A model generated the notes under the pieces. That model saw only the letters and a list, made by a program, of their open reading frames with translations, did no database searches and was not told where the DNA came from. Shown here one piece after another: positions 32,848 through 41,384 of a stretch of DNA of 64,000 nucleotides (its first letter is position 1; every line of letters starts with the position of its first letter). Source of the stretch: an uncultured Alphaproteobacteria bacterium (lineage in GTDB: Bacteria > Pseudomonadota > Alphaproteobacteria > Rhodospirillales > Rhodospirillaceae); the NCBI GenBank assembly GCA_900079695.1, contig LT599022.1:1206287-1270286 (forward strand). The letters run 5' to 3'. The translations under genes and the position numbers were made by a program.

Positions 32848-33828
32848 TCAGGCCGCCGTCAGCCGCGCGAGCGCCGCCGACACCGCCTCGACCGGAATCG
32901 CGTCGATGTCGGCACGCCCCCAGGCGCGGGCGTCGAGCACCTCGCAGCGGGGGGTAAAGGGACGGAACTTCCTTGCCGAACTGGGCCCGAACAGCGACAC
33001 CATCGGCACCCCGGAGAGCGCGAGCAGATGCGCGGCGCCGCAATCGTTGGAAACCGCCGCCGCGAAACGCCCGCCGAGAGCGGCGGTAAGTTCCGGCGTC
33101 ATCGCCCCGGCCTCCTGGAGCGGCAGCCGCGCCTCGGGCAGCGCCGCGCGCACGGTTTCCACCCACCCGGCCTCCTGCGGGCCGAGCAGAAACGCCGGAA
33201 CGCGCCCGGCCGCCGCCTGCTCCCGCGCCACCGCGAGGAAGCGGTCGAGCGGCCAGCGCTTCTTCTCTTCCGCCGAACCGGGCGCGAAGCCGACGTAGAC
33301 CGACCCTTCCGGCAGCAGCCGCGCCGCCTCGGCGCGGGCGGCGGCGGGCAGCGGCACGCCGTTGTGCCAGTCGACCGCGTGCCCGCAGGCGAGTTCGAGC
33401 AATTGCGCCAACTGGCGCGTCACCTCGGGCGGGCGCTTGCCGCCGACCGGACGCGCGGCGGACAGCAGAAACCCGGCGGCGCCGGAAACGAAGCGGCGGT
33501 GGGGAATGCGCCGCACCGCCAACGTCGCGAGAAGGTGGAGCTGGGTATCGACGATCACGTCGAAGCGCCGCCCGCCGAGCGGCCGCGCGCCGAACAATTC
33601 CGTCCACGACCGGCCGACCCCGGCGTTCTCGATCACCTCGTCGAGGGCGTCGCCGACCAGTCCCGCGAGTTCGTGCGCCAGCGCGCTGCGGCCGACGCCC
33701 GCGAGCCAGGTGACGCGCGCCTGCGGGAACGCCCGCCGCACCGCCAGCGCAAGCGGCAGCTTGATCGTCGCGTCGCCGATCTTGTGGTCGCCGCCGACGT
33801 ACACCAGCACGCTCTTCACGTCGTCCAT
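32848..33828 (-). CDS. GT9-family glycosyltransferase (heptosyltransferase-like)
   Basis: 326 residues with the two Rossmann halves of glycosyltransferase family 9. VGFAPGSAEEKKRWPLDRF and NDCGAAHLLALSGVPMVSLFGPS are the donor-site signatures seen in WaaC/WaaF. The N-terminal GGDHKIGDATIKLPLALAVR is the acceptor-side glycine loop. It likely adds a sugar to the lipopolysaccharide core at the inner membrane face. GGGGGAG precedes the ATG at 33828. It lies between rpsI and argC, unusual company. Confidence 0.85.
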   Translation of the reverse strand: MDDVKSVLVYVGGDHKIGDATIKLPLALAVRRAFPQARVTWLAGVGRSALAHELAGLVGDALDEVIENAGVGRSWTELFGARPLGGRRFDVIVDTQLHLLATLAVRRIPHRRFVSGAAGFLLSAARPVGGKRPPEVTRQLAQLLELACGHAVDWHNGVPLPAAARAEAARLLPEGSVYVGFAPGSAEEKKRWPLDRFLAVAREQAAAGRVPAFLLGPQEAGWVETVRAALPEARLPLQEAGAMTPELTAALGGRFAAAVSNDCGAAHLLALSGVPMVSLFGPSSARKFRPFTPRCEVLDARAWGRADIDAIPVEAVSAALARLTAA

Positions 33829-33903
33829 GCTCTCCCCCAATAAAAAAGCGAGGGCCATGGAAACCACAGCCCCCGCCGACCGCGCCGCAAGCGCGCGGGA
33901 TCG

Positions 33904-34371
33904 TTAACGCTTCGAGAACTGGAAGCTGCGGCGGGCCTTCGCCTTGCCGTACTTCTTGCGCTCGACGACGCGCGAATCGCGGGTGAGGAAGCCCGCTTTC
34001 TTGAGCACCGCGCGGAGCTCCGGCTCGAACAGGTTGAGCGCGACCGAGATGCCGTGACGCACCGCGCCCGCCTGACCCGAAAGACCGCCGCCCTTCACCG
34101 TGCAGACCACGTCGAACTGACGCTCGCGGTTGGCGACGACGAACGGCTGGTTGATCACCATGCGCAGAACCGGACGCTGGAAGTAGTCCAGCATGTCGCG
34201 ACCGTTGACGGTGATCTTGCCGGTGCCGGCCTTCACCCAGACGCGGGCGACGGCGTTCTTGCGCTTGCCGGTGGCGTAGGAGCGCCCGAGTTCGTCGCGC
34301 TTCGGCTCGGCCTTCGCCGGCTCGACCACGACGTCCTTCAGAACCTCGAGGGACTTGAGATCATCGGCCAT
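33904..34371 (-). CDS. rpsI: 30S ribosomal protein S9
   Basis: 155 residues. The conserved core [20 protein letters not shown] and the C-terminal basic tail ending [14 protein letters not shown] are diagnostic; the tail reaches the P site. A 25-residue N-terminal extension with many Lys and Glu is typical of alphaproteobacterial S9. It starts 4 bp after rplM. Confidence 0.98.
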   Translation of the reverse strand: MADDLKSLEVLKDVVVEPAKAEPKRDELGRSYATGKRKNAVARVWVKAGTGKITVNGRDMLDYFQRPVLRMVINQPFVVANRERQFDVVCTVKGGGLSGQAGAVRHGISVALNLFEPELRAVLKKAGFLTRDSRVVERKKYGKAKARRSFQFSKR

Positions 34372-34375
34372 GGAG

Positions 34376-34843
34376 TTACACGCTCCTCTTGTTCTTCGGG
34401 TTGAGCGCAGCGACGTCGAGGGTCTCCGGCTGCTGCGCCTCGTGCGGATGCGCGGGGCCCGCGTAGACGCGCAGCTTCTTCAGCTGGGCGCGGCCCATCG
34501 GGCCCTTCGGAACCATGCGCTGCACCGCCTTCTCGATCACCAGCTCCGGGGTCTTGCCCTCGAGCAGTTCGCCCATCGTGCGGTCCTTGATGCCGCCCGG
34601 ATAGCCGGTGTGCCAGTAGAAGCGCTTGTCGGTCAGCTTGCGGCCGGTGAGCTTCACCTTCTCGGCGTTGATCACGACCACATGGTCGCCGCAGTCGATG
34701 TGCGGGGTGTAGGTCGGCTTGTGCTTGCCCCTGAGAATGGTGGCGATGATGACCGCCAGACGCCCGAGAACCACGTCCTCGGCGTCGATCAGCAGCCACT
34801 TGCGCTCAACCTCGGAGGGCTTGGCGGAATAGGTTTTCATCAC
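34376..34843 (-). CDS. rplM: 50S ribosomal protein L13
   Basis: 155 residues. The core shows [30 protein letters not shown] and [17 protein letters not shown]. It is an early assembly protein of the large subunit. It is first in the rplM-rpsI operon, whose promoter must lie in the A+T-rich 34.9-35.05 kb stretch. Confidence 0.98.
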   Translation of the reverse strand: MMKTYSAKPSEVERKWLLIDAEDVVLGRLAVIIATILRGKHKPTYTPHIDCGDHVVVINAEKVKLTGRKLTDKRFYWHTGYPGGIKDRTMGELLEGKTPELVIEKAVQRMVPKGPMGRAQLKKLRVYAGPAHPHEAQQPETLDVAALNPKNKRSV

Positions 34844-35233
34844 ACCGTCCGTCTTGTTCTGATTCGGTGAACAGCCGGCCCGCGCACCACGCGCCGGCCG
34901 TCAAGGGCGCGGAGTATGCCACAGGCACAGCCCCTGTCAACGAAGATTATTCGTTGAATATCAATGCATTGCCGTGTGGTATTTAAATACCTCATAATTT
35001 TCCGATAAATTTCATAAACTTATCTCGAATTCCGAATTTTCGCATCGCGCGGGACAACTGCAAAACGCCACCGCGGCATTTGCATTTCGCAAATCCGCCG
35101 CCGCCGCGCGCGGCGGTGGTTCGGACAAACTTCCTTACGTTTCATGCCGGTGCGGGAAACGCGCGAGTTGGCATAAAGCGTGCTTTTCGGGAACTACAAA
35201 ACGATTACGCCCCCTGTCCCTGGGAGACGCACG
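34844..35233. promoter_or_regulatory. 390-bp A+T-rich divergent region
   Basis: The middle (34938-35040) is the most A+T-rich stretch in the window. It contains a perfect 14-bp palindrome GGTATTTAAATACC (34978-34991), a dyad AACGAA-N5-TTCGTT (34939-34955) and a small ACAGG/CCTGT hairpin (34921-34937). It should hold the rplM promoter leftward and that of the phosphohexomutase-like gene rightward. No gene is seen here. Confidence 0.55.
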
Positions 35234-36247
35234 ATGCGCGGAAAGATCGCGATCCAGCAAGACCACCACATTTGCGGCCGTTTCGACGAAGCGTTCGGCA
35301 CCCGCGACATCTATCGCTTCGGGCTGCACCTCGGAGTCGAGATCGCGCGCAGCAAGACGCCCAAGATCGTCGTCGCCTCCGACCGGAGGCCGCTCAACCG
35401 CACCCACGTCCACCTTGCGGTCGGCGGTCTTCAAGGCGCGGATTGCGACGTGATGTTTCTCGGCTGCGCGCCCTATCCGATGGTAATGCACGCCAGCCGC
35501 ATCCTCGACGTGCCGCACGCGCTGATGGTGACTTCGGCCGAGGCCGAAGACGGCACGATCGGCTTCCGCGTCGTGCTGGGCGGCGAGCCGATGCCGAGCT
35601 TCGAACTCAAGGAACGCTTCGAAGCCAGCCGCACCGACCGCTTCGACGCGATCAGCGGCAACGGCCGCCTGTTCGAGGTCAACCTCGCGCACACCTACCT
35701 GCGCTGGCTGCTGCACGGCGCGCGCCCCGCCAACGACGGGCTCGCGGTGCTGTGGGACGCGGGCAACGGCGCCACCGCCGACATCGTCACCACCCTCGCC
35801 ACGGTTCTGCCCGGCCGCCACGTGGTGGTCAACCAGGGCGGCGACGCGCCCCTGATCGGCCGCACCAAGGACTCGGCGCTGCGGGAACTCGGCGGCTCCG
35901 TGGTACAGGGCGGTTTCGACGTCGGCGTGGCGTTCTCGGGCGACGGCACCGGCGTGCTGATGGTCGACAACCTCGGCACGCCGATCCGCGAATGGCACCG
36001 CCTGCATATTCTCTCCACTCGCCGGGGCCGCCAGCCGATCGCGGGAAACGGGCTGCTCGCCTCGCGCCGCAAGGCCCGCGGCGATGCGATCAAACACGCG
36101 CTCAAGGTGCTGCGCGCGATTTCGGAAAGCGGCACCACCGCGGCGACGCTGCGCCAGGCGGTGGACGCCGAACCGGTGGTGCTCGGCAAGGGATCGATCG
36201 CACCCGGCTGGGTGAACCGGAGCGTCGCCGACGCGGCGAACTCTTGA
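35234..36247 (+). CDS. degenerate phosphohexomutase homologue
   Basis: 337 residues, against about 450-460 for phosphomannomutase/phosphoglucomutase. The opening RFDEAFGTRDIYRFG matches F-G-T-x-G-x-R, and DRRPLNRTHVHLAVGGLQGAD matches domain I. The catalytic T-(G/A)-S-H-N-P loop is VTSAEAEDG here (residues 99-107), so the phosphoserine is lost. The metal loop D-G-D-G-D-R is SGDGTG (235-240), losing two of three aspartates. A C-terminal helical end remains. GGGAG precedes the ATG. It looks like a maintained pseudo-enzyme, because the frame is intact and GC3 is high. Confidence 0.75.
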   Translation: MRGKIAIQQDHHICGRFDEAFGTRDIYRFGLHLGVEIARSKTPKIVVASDRRPLNRTHVHLAVGGLQGADCDVMFLGCAPYPMVMHASRILDVPHALMVTSAEAEDGTIGFRVVLGGEPMPSFELKERFEASRTDRFDAISGNGRLFEVNLAHTYLRWLLHGARPANDGLAVLWDAGNGATADIVTTLATVLPGRHVVVNQGGDAPLIGRTKDSALRELGGSVVQGGFDVGVAFSGDGTGVLMVDNLGTPIREWHRLHILSTRRGRQPIAGNGLLASRRKARGDAIKHALKVLRAISESGTTAATLRQAVDAEPVVLGKGSIAPGWVNRSVADAANS

Positions 36248-36308
36248 ACCGCCCGAGAGGCGCGGGCATGATGCTGCGAACGATTCGCGTCACCCGTTCG
36301 GAGGCCAC

Positions 36309-36743
36309 ATGCCCGCAGACCGCTCCCTCGAAGACCTGATGCGCAAGGTCCTGACCTCGGTTTCGACGATCGCGCTGGTCGGCGCGTCGGACGACCCCGA
36401 CCGCCCGAGCCACGAGGTGATGGCGTTCCTCCAGGCGCACGGCTACCGGGTGATCCCGGTCAACCCGGGGCTCGCGGGCCGCACCCTTCTGGGCGAGACT
36501 GTGTTCGCGAGCATTGCCGAGATCGGCGCACCGGTGGACATGGTGGATATCTTCCGCCGCAGCTCCGAAGCCGGCAAGGCGGTGGACGAGGCGATCGCGG
36601 CGGGAGCCAAGGTCGCCTGGATGCAGCTCGACGTGATCGACGAGGCGGCGGCGGCCCGGGGCCGTGCGGCGGGCCTCACGGTGATCATGGACCGTTGCCC
36701 GAAGATCGAGATCCACCGCCTCGGCATTCCGCGCCGGGGTTGA
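36309..36743 (+). CDS. CoA-binding Rossmann protein (YccU type)
   Basis: 144 residues. The CoA-binding fold is shown by STIALVGASDDPDRPSHEVM, VIPVNPGLAG and VDMVDIFRRSSEAG, with the end motif MDRCPKIEIHRL. These are stand-alone homologues of the succinyl-CoA synthetase alpha N-terminal domain. They are cytoplasmic and their role is unclear. It follows the phosphohexomutase-like gene by 61 bp and may share its promoter. Confidence 0.85.
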   Translation: MPADRSLEDLMRKVLTSVSTIALVGASDDPDRPSHEVMAFLQAHGYRVIPVNPGLAGRTLLGETVFASIAEIGAPVDMVDIFRRSSEAGKAVDEAIAAGAKVAWMQLDVIDEAAAARGRAAGLTVIMDRCPKIEIHRLGIPRRG

Positions 36744-36771
36744 CCGAAACCGCCGCCGGAAAGGCCGCCCG

Positions 36772-37293
36772 ATGAGTTTCGCCGCAGTTCTGGGCATCGC
36801 CCTGGTGATCGGCACCACCTTGATCCTGGGAGTCGCGATCGTCTCCTACGTTTCTTCGCTGGCGAAAAACGCCTACGAACTCAAGGTGGAGATGCGTCGC
36901 GACCTCGACGACGGCCTCAAGGCGATGGAGGCCGAGGTGGCGCGGGCGCTCAAATGGGCGCGCGGCGAACTGGCCGGAGAGATCGAGAAAAGCCGGGCGC
37001 TGATGGCCGAGGACCTGGAACGCCGTCAGGCCGAGATCGAGGCGCGCCTCGCCGCCGACATCGAGACCCGCGAGGCCGCCTGGGCCGCCGAACGCGAAGG
37101 CCTCCGGACCGAGATCGCGCTCCTGGAGGATCGCCTCGCACGGGTCGAGCACCGCCTCGTCGGCCGGGTTCGCAAGGTCGAAGCCGCCGCGCCCGACCTC
37201 CCCGAGCCGGAGCCCGCGCCCGGCGCGGCGACGCCGCTGGCGCTCACCAATTTCGAGGCCGCGCCGACGGCCGCGAAGACGCGGGCGCGCTGA
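36772..37293 (+). CDS. membrane-anchored coiled-coil protein
   Basis: 173 residues. One N-terminal membrane helix (about 5-28, VLGIALVIGTTLILGVAIV) is followed by a long charged heptad region (about 35-130) rich in Glu, Arg and Ala that should form a coiled coil. A Pro/Ala tail ends the protein. It starts 28 bp after the CoA-binding gene in the same direction. No named family; the topology recalls small scaffold or division-associated proteins, but there is no specific match. Confidence 0.7.
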   Translation: MSFAAVLGIALVIGTTLILGVAIVSYVSSLAKNAYELKVEMRRDLDDGLKAMEAEVARALKWARGELAGEIEKSRALMAEDLERRQAEIEARLAADIETREAAWAAEREGLRTEIALLEDRLARVEHRLVGRVRKVEAAAPDLPEPEPAPGAATPLALTNFEAAPTAAKTRAR

Positions 37294-37341
37294 AGCCGCC
37301 GCGACGAGGAAACCGTTCCCCGCCGCGCCGGATGCCTGCGA

Positions 37342-38670
37342 TCAGTCCGCCCCTTCCCCTTCCGCCGTCGTGCGGATTTCGCTCAGGAATTCCGTCACCG
37401 CCGTATGCAGGGTTTTCGAGGTGGCCGCCAGGGTCTCGGCCGAAGCGAGAACCCGGGCGGTGCCGTCCTTCGCACTTTCCACCTTCTCGCTGATCTGCAC
37501 GATGTTGCCGGACACCTGTTGCGTCCCCGCCGCCGCCTGCTCGACGTTGCGCGCGATTTCCTGAGTGGCGGCGCCCTGCTCTTCCACCGCCGAGGCGATC
37601 CCGGACGAATTCTCGCGGATCCGGCCGATGACGTCGGTGATCCCCTGGATCGCCGTCACGGTTTTATGGGTCTCCTCTTGAACCGAAGAGATCTTCTGCG
37701 TGATTTCCTCGGTCGCGCGCGCGGTCTGGTTGGCGAGGCTCTTCACCTCCCCGGCCACCACCGCGAAGCCCTTGCCCGCCTCGCCCGCGCGCGCCGCCTC
37801 GATCGTCGCGTTCAGGGCGAGAAGGTTGGTCTGGCTCGCGATGTCGTTGATCAGCGCGACCACCGTGCCGATCTGGTTGGTGGTCTCTTCCAGGCCCTTG
37901 ACCATCGCGTTGGTGCGCTCGGCCTCGGCGCAGGCCGAAACCGCGATGTCGGTGGATTCCACCACCTGCCGCGAGATTTCGGAGATCGCGGCGGACAGCT
38001 CTTCCGCCGCGGCGGAAACCGTCTGCACGTTCGCGGTGGCCTGCTCCGACGCCGAGGCGACGGTCGCCGCCTGAACCGCGGCTTCCGACGCCTGCTCGGA
38101 CATCGACTGCGCGGTGTCCTTCAGCTCCCCGGACAGCGTGGAAACCGACTTCACCAGATCGAGCGCCCGGGATTCGAAGGTATCGGCGAACCGCCGCATA
38201 TCCTCGCGACGCCGCGCCACCGCCAGCTTTTCCTCGTTGACGTCGATCAGGGAACCGCACATCCGCGTCACCTTTCCGGACGCGTCGCGGCTGGCCCCGC
38301 CGATCGCCCGGAACCAGCGATACGTGCCGTCCTTCCGCCGGAGGCGATAGAACGTATCGTAGCGATCGGTGCCGTCGGCCAGGGCCGAGCGCAGCGCGTC
38401 GCCCGCGGTCTTCGCGTCCTCCTCGTGCAGACGATCGTGCCAGGACTTCATTTCGTTGGGGAAATCCCTCTCGTCGGCGAAACCGAGCAGGCGGCGGAAT
38501 TCGCCCGACCAGCGCCACGCGCTCTTCGGGTGCAGGGGATCGGACTGGTGGAGTTTGACGTCCCACAAACCAACCCCCGCGCGCGCATCCAACAACGAGA
38601 GAATTTCCGAGTCATTCTTATAGGCGCCGAAAGTTCCGCCCGACAAAGCTCCCAGTAAACGATCAAACAT
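37342..38670 (-). CDS. soluble methyl-accepting chemotaxis protein with PAS domain
   Basis: 442 residues and no membrane helix. A PAS domain (about 30-155, with PAC-like RRKDGTYRWFRAIG) precedes an MCP signalling domain (about 180-442) whose hairpin tip INDIASQTNLLALNATIEAA is canonical. It would feed CheA/CheW from a cytoplasmic sensor, possibly of redox or energy state through PAS. The ATG at 38670 is preferred; longer frames read non-conserved sequence. No che genes lie nearby. Confidence 0.9.
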   Translation of the reverse strand: MFDRLLGALSGGTFGAYKNDSEILSLLDARAGVGLWDVKLHQSDPLHPKSAWRWSGEFRRLLGFADERDFPNEMKSWHDRLHEEDAKTAGDALRSALADGTDRYDTFYRLRRKDGTYRWFRAIGGASRDASGKVTRMCGSLIDVNEEKLAVARRREDMRRFADTFESRALDLVKSVSTLSGELKDTAQSMSEQASEAAVQAATVASASEQATANVQTVSAAAEELSAAISEISRQVVESTDIAVSACAEAERTNAMVKGLEETTNQIGTVVALINDIASQTNLLALNATIEAARAGEAGKGFAVVAGEVKSLANQTARATEEITQKISSVQEETHKTVTAIQGITDVIGRIRENSSGIASAVEEQGAATQEIARNVEQAAAGTQQVSGNIVQISEKVESAKDGTARVLASAETLAATSKTLHTAVTEFLSEIRTTAEGEGAD

Positions 38671-38856
38671 GGCGCGGTTATCCACCTTCAGTTGTTTTAC
38701 GATCACGGACAGTCGTACAGTCGATAATTCTAATACGAGCAAGATCCATGACAAGCCTTTTGGGCCTTGTCTGAAGTCTTTCGGCTGGGAAGTTTTGCGG
38801 CGACGTTCCCCGCGCTTCGCCCACGGCGATCGTCCGGCAGCGGCGCGCCAATGAAA

Positions 38857-38888
38857 AACCCCCTTACGCTCGAAGCGTAAGGGGGTTT
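38857..38888 (-). terminator. tRNA-His terminator
   Basis: A long stem built on CCCCCTTACGCT / AGCGTAAGGGGG lies directly after the tRNA 3' end on the minus strand, followed by TTTTTCAT. A strong Rho-independent signal, nearly symmetric. Confidence 0.85.
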
Positions 38889-38889
38889 T

Positions 38890-38967
38890 TGGGGCGAGTG
38901 ATGAGATTCGAACTCACGACATCCAGTACCACAAACTGGCGCTCTAACCAACTGAGCTACACCCGCC
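38890..38967 (-). tRNA. tRNA-His (anticodon GUG)
   Basis: 78 nt including G-1 and CCA. The anticodon arm CCAGT-TTGTGGT-ACTGG gives GUG. The acceptor reads G-1 then GCGGGTG, paired with CACTCGC and C73, so the His-specific G-1:C73 pair is encoded as in E. coli. D and T arms are regular. Confidence 0.95.
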
Positions 38968-39015
38968 ACACGGGACGCTGTAGATAGCGTTCTTCGCCCG
39001 GCGCGTCAAACGTTT

Positions 39016-39849
39016 TCAGCGCCGTTTCGGCACGGCCGGGGCATCCGGCGCGATGGTCACCGCATCGGGCTTGATCCCCCAGGATTTCGCCCAGCGCAGT
39101 CCGGCGAGCGTGCCCATCCGCGGACGGTATTCGAGACCGACCCAGCCGGGATAGCCGTGGGCGTCGAGGAGATCGAAGACGTAGGGATAGTTGACCTCGC
39201 CGGTATCCGGCTCGGCGCGGTCGGGCACTCCGGCGATGTGGACGTGGGCGATCGCGGTCATCGCGCCTTCGAGGGTTTCGGCGATCCGTCCCTGGGCGTT
39301 CTGGGCGTGATAGACGTCGTAAAGCAGGCCGAGCCCGGCGTCGTCGACGTCCGCCAGCACCGCCAGCGCCTGATCCGGCGTCGCCAGCATGTAGTCGGGG
39401 AACACCTGCTCGCAGATCGGCTCGATCAGCACCTTCATGTTGCGCAGGCGCGCCTCCTTGGCGGCACGCTTGAGATTGGCGACGTAGGTGTCGTAGACGT
39501 CGTCGAAGTCGGCATCCTCGGGAATCAACCCGGCGAACACGTGAATCCGCTTGGCCTCGACGAATTCGGCGAGATCGAACGCCTTTTCGAGGCCGTCGAG
39601 GAACTCCTGCCGTCGCCCGGGCAGCGCCGCAAGACCGCGCTCGCCCGCCTCCCAGTCGCCGGCCGGCGCGTGGAAGCACGCGAGTTCGAGGCCGTTCATC
39701 GCCAGCAGATCGCCGAGACGGCCGAGCGGAATATCGTAGGGAAAGCCGAGGTCGACCCCGGTAAAGCCCGCCTCGCGGGCGACCGCGAAGCGCGTCTCCA
39801 TCCGCCATTCCTGAAACATGAAGCCCAGATGGGCGGAAAACCTCGGCAT
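39016..39849 (-). CDS. hydroxypyruvate isomerase-like TIM-barrel protein
   Basis: 277 residues of the xylose-isomerase-like TIM barrel (Hyi/OtnI group). It opens FSAHLGFMFQEW, and the metal-site glutamates are in LIEPICEQVFPD and the C-terminal VGLEYRPR; histidines occur in YDVYHAQ and HVHIAGVPDR. Members isomerise hydroxypyruvate/tartronate semialdehyde or 2-oxo-tetronates. It is transcribed alone, divergent from hemN, so no pathway partner is adjacent. Confidence 0.85.
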   Translation of the reverse strand: MPRFSAHLGFMFQEWRMETRFAVAREAGFTGVDLGFPYDIPLGRLGDLLAMNGLELACFHAPAGDWEAGERGLAALPGRRQEFLDGLEKAFDLAEFVEAKRIHVFAGLIPEDADFDDVYDTYVANLKRAAKEARLRNMKVLIEPICEQVFPDYMLATPDQALAVLADVDDAGLGLLYDVYHAQNAQGRIAETLEGAMTAIAHVHIAGVPDRAEPDTGEVNYPYVFDLLDAHGYPGWVGLEYRPRMGTLAGLRWAKSWGIKPDAVTIAPDAPAVPKRR

Positions 39850-39954
39850 GACGGACTCCTCAAGCGATCGAATGCGACGCGGAGTGTGCGCGGTGCGGCA
39901 GCCCCTTGCAAGGCCCTCGCGCTCCGCCTAGCTTCATCCATGAAAGGGAGCACC

Positions 39955-41307
39955 ATGCCGGCTGAGCTGATCGCCAAATACGACACGCGGATTCCGCGCT
40001 ACACCTCCTACCCTACCGCACCGCACTTCCATGCCGGGATCACGCCGTCGAGCTTCCGGCAGTGGCTCGCCGCGATGCCGCTGGAGCAGGAGCTGTCGCT
40101 TTATCTCCACGTCCCCTACTGCGAGGTGATCTGCTGGTTCTGCGGGTGTCACACCCGCGGCGCGAGCAGCTACGCGCCGGTGGCGAGCTACCTCGAAACC
40201 CTGCGCCGCGAAATCCGCCTCGTCGCCGAGGCCCTGGGCGAAACCCCGCGGCCGGTGCGCCACCTCCACTTCGGCGGCGGCAGCCCGTCGATCCTCACCG
40301 GGGGCGACTTCGCATTTCTGATGGACGACCTGCGCAGCGCGTTCCGCTTCCGCGACGACGCCGAGATCGCGATCGAGCTCGACCCCCGCACCACCCGCCC
40401 CGATCTGGTGGCGGCGATGGCGCGGGCGGGCGTCACCCGCGCCTCGTTCGGCGTGCAGGATCTCACCCCGGCGGTGCAGAAGGCGATCCACCGCATCCAG
40501 CCGTATGGAGTGGTCGAGCGCGCGATCGCCTCGGTGCGCGAGGTCGGCATCGACCGCATCAACGTCGATTTGATGTACGGCCTGCCCTACCAGACGGTCG
40601 CCAACGTCCGCGACACGGTTGAGAAGATTCTCGCCCTCTCGCCCGACCGCCTCGCGGTGTTCGGCTACGCCCACGTGCCGTGGATGCGCAAGCACCAGAA
40701 CCTCATCCCCGAGGCGGCCCTGCCGGACGCGTCGGAGCGCTGGGACCAGGCGCAGATGGCACGCGACATGCTCACCGCCGGCGGCTACGTCGAGATCGGC
40801 TTCGACCACTACGCCCACCCCGACGACGACCTCGCCGTCGCCCTCGCCAAGGGCACGCTCAACCGCAACTTCCAGGGCTACACCGCCGACACCGCCACCG
40901 CGCTGATCGGCATGGGCGCCTCCGGCATTTCCGAACTGCCGCAGGGCTACGCGGTCAACGACGGCGACATCAAGGGCTACGCCGACGCGATCGCCGCGGG
41001 CGAGTTCGCCACCCGGCGCGGCATCGCGGTCTCGGTGGCGGACAAGGCGCGCCGCGCGATCATCGAGCGGCTGATGTGCGACCTCTGCGTCGACGTCGCC
41101 GCCACCGCGGCGCTGCACGGCGTCGACATCTCGGACCTCCGCGCCGACTACCCCCGCCTCGCCGACATGGTCGAGGACGGCCTGCTGGTGCTGGAGGGCG
41201 ACATCGTCGCCGTCACCGAGGCGGGCCGTCCGTTCGTGCGCTCCGCCTGCGCCGCGTTCGACCGCTATCTCGTCGAGGGCGAGCTCCGCCACTCCCGCGC
41301 GGTGTAG
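39955..41307 (+). CDS. hemN: oxygen-independent coproporphyrinogen III oxidase
   Basis: 450 residues, matching HemN. The radical-SAM cluster motif [17 protein letters not shown] has Cys56, Cys60 and Cys63 with the extra Cys65 typical of HemN rather than HemW. FGGGSPS binds SAM, and [17 protein letters not shown] marks the C-terminal HemN domain. It makes protoporphyrinogen IX in haem or bacteriochlorophyll synthesis under low oxygen. GGGAG precedes the ATG at 39955. An FNR-type site was not recognised in the 105-bp upstream gap. Confidence 0.95.
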   Translation: MPAELIAKYDTRIPRYTSYPTAPHFHAGITPSSFRQWLAAMPLEQELSLYLHVPYCEVICWFCGCHTRGASSYAPVASYLETLRREIRLVAEALGETPRPVRHLHFGGGSPSILTGGDFAFLMDDLRSAFRFRDDAEIAIELDPRTTRPDLVAAMARAGVTRASFGVQDLTPAVQKAIHRIQPYGVVERAIASVREVGIDRINVDLMYGLPYQTVANVRDTVEKILALSPDRLAVFGYAHVPWMRKHQNLIPEAALPDASERWDQAQMARDMLTAGGYVEIGFDHYAHPDDDLAVALAKGTLNRNFQGYTADTATALIGMGASGISELPQGYAVNDGDIKGYADAIAAGEFATRRGIAVSVADKARRAIIERLMCDLCVDVAATAALHGVDISDLRADYPRLADMVEDGLLVLEGDIVAVTEAGRPFVRSACAAFDRYLVEGELRHSRAV

Positions 41308-41384
41308 GCCCAACAAACCCCTTCCCTCCACCCGCGGTTCATGCTCCGATAGGCCCGTCCCCACCCCGAAGGGGAGACCGGAGC

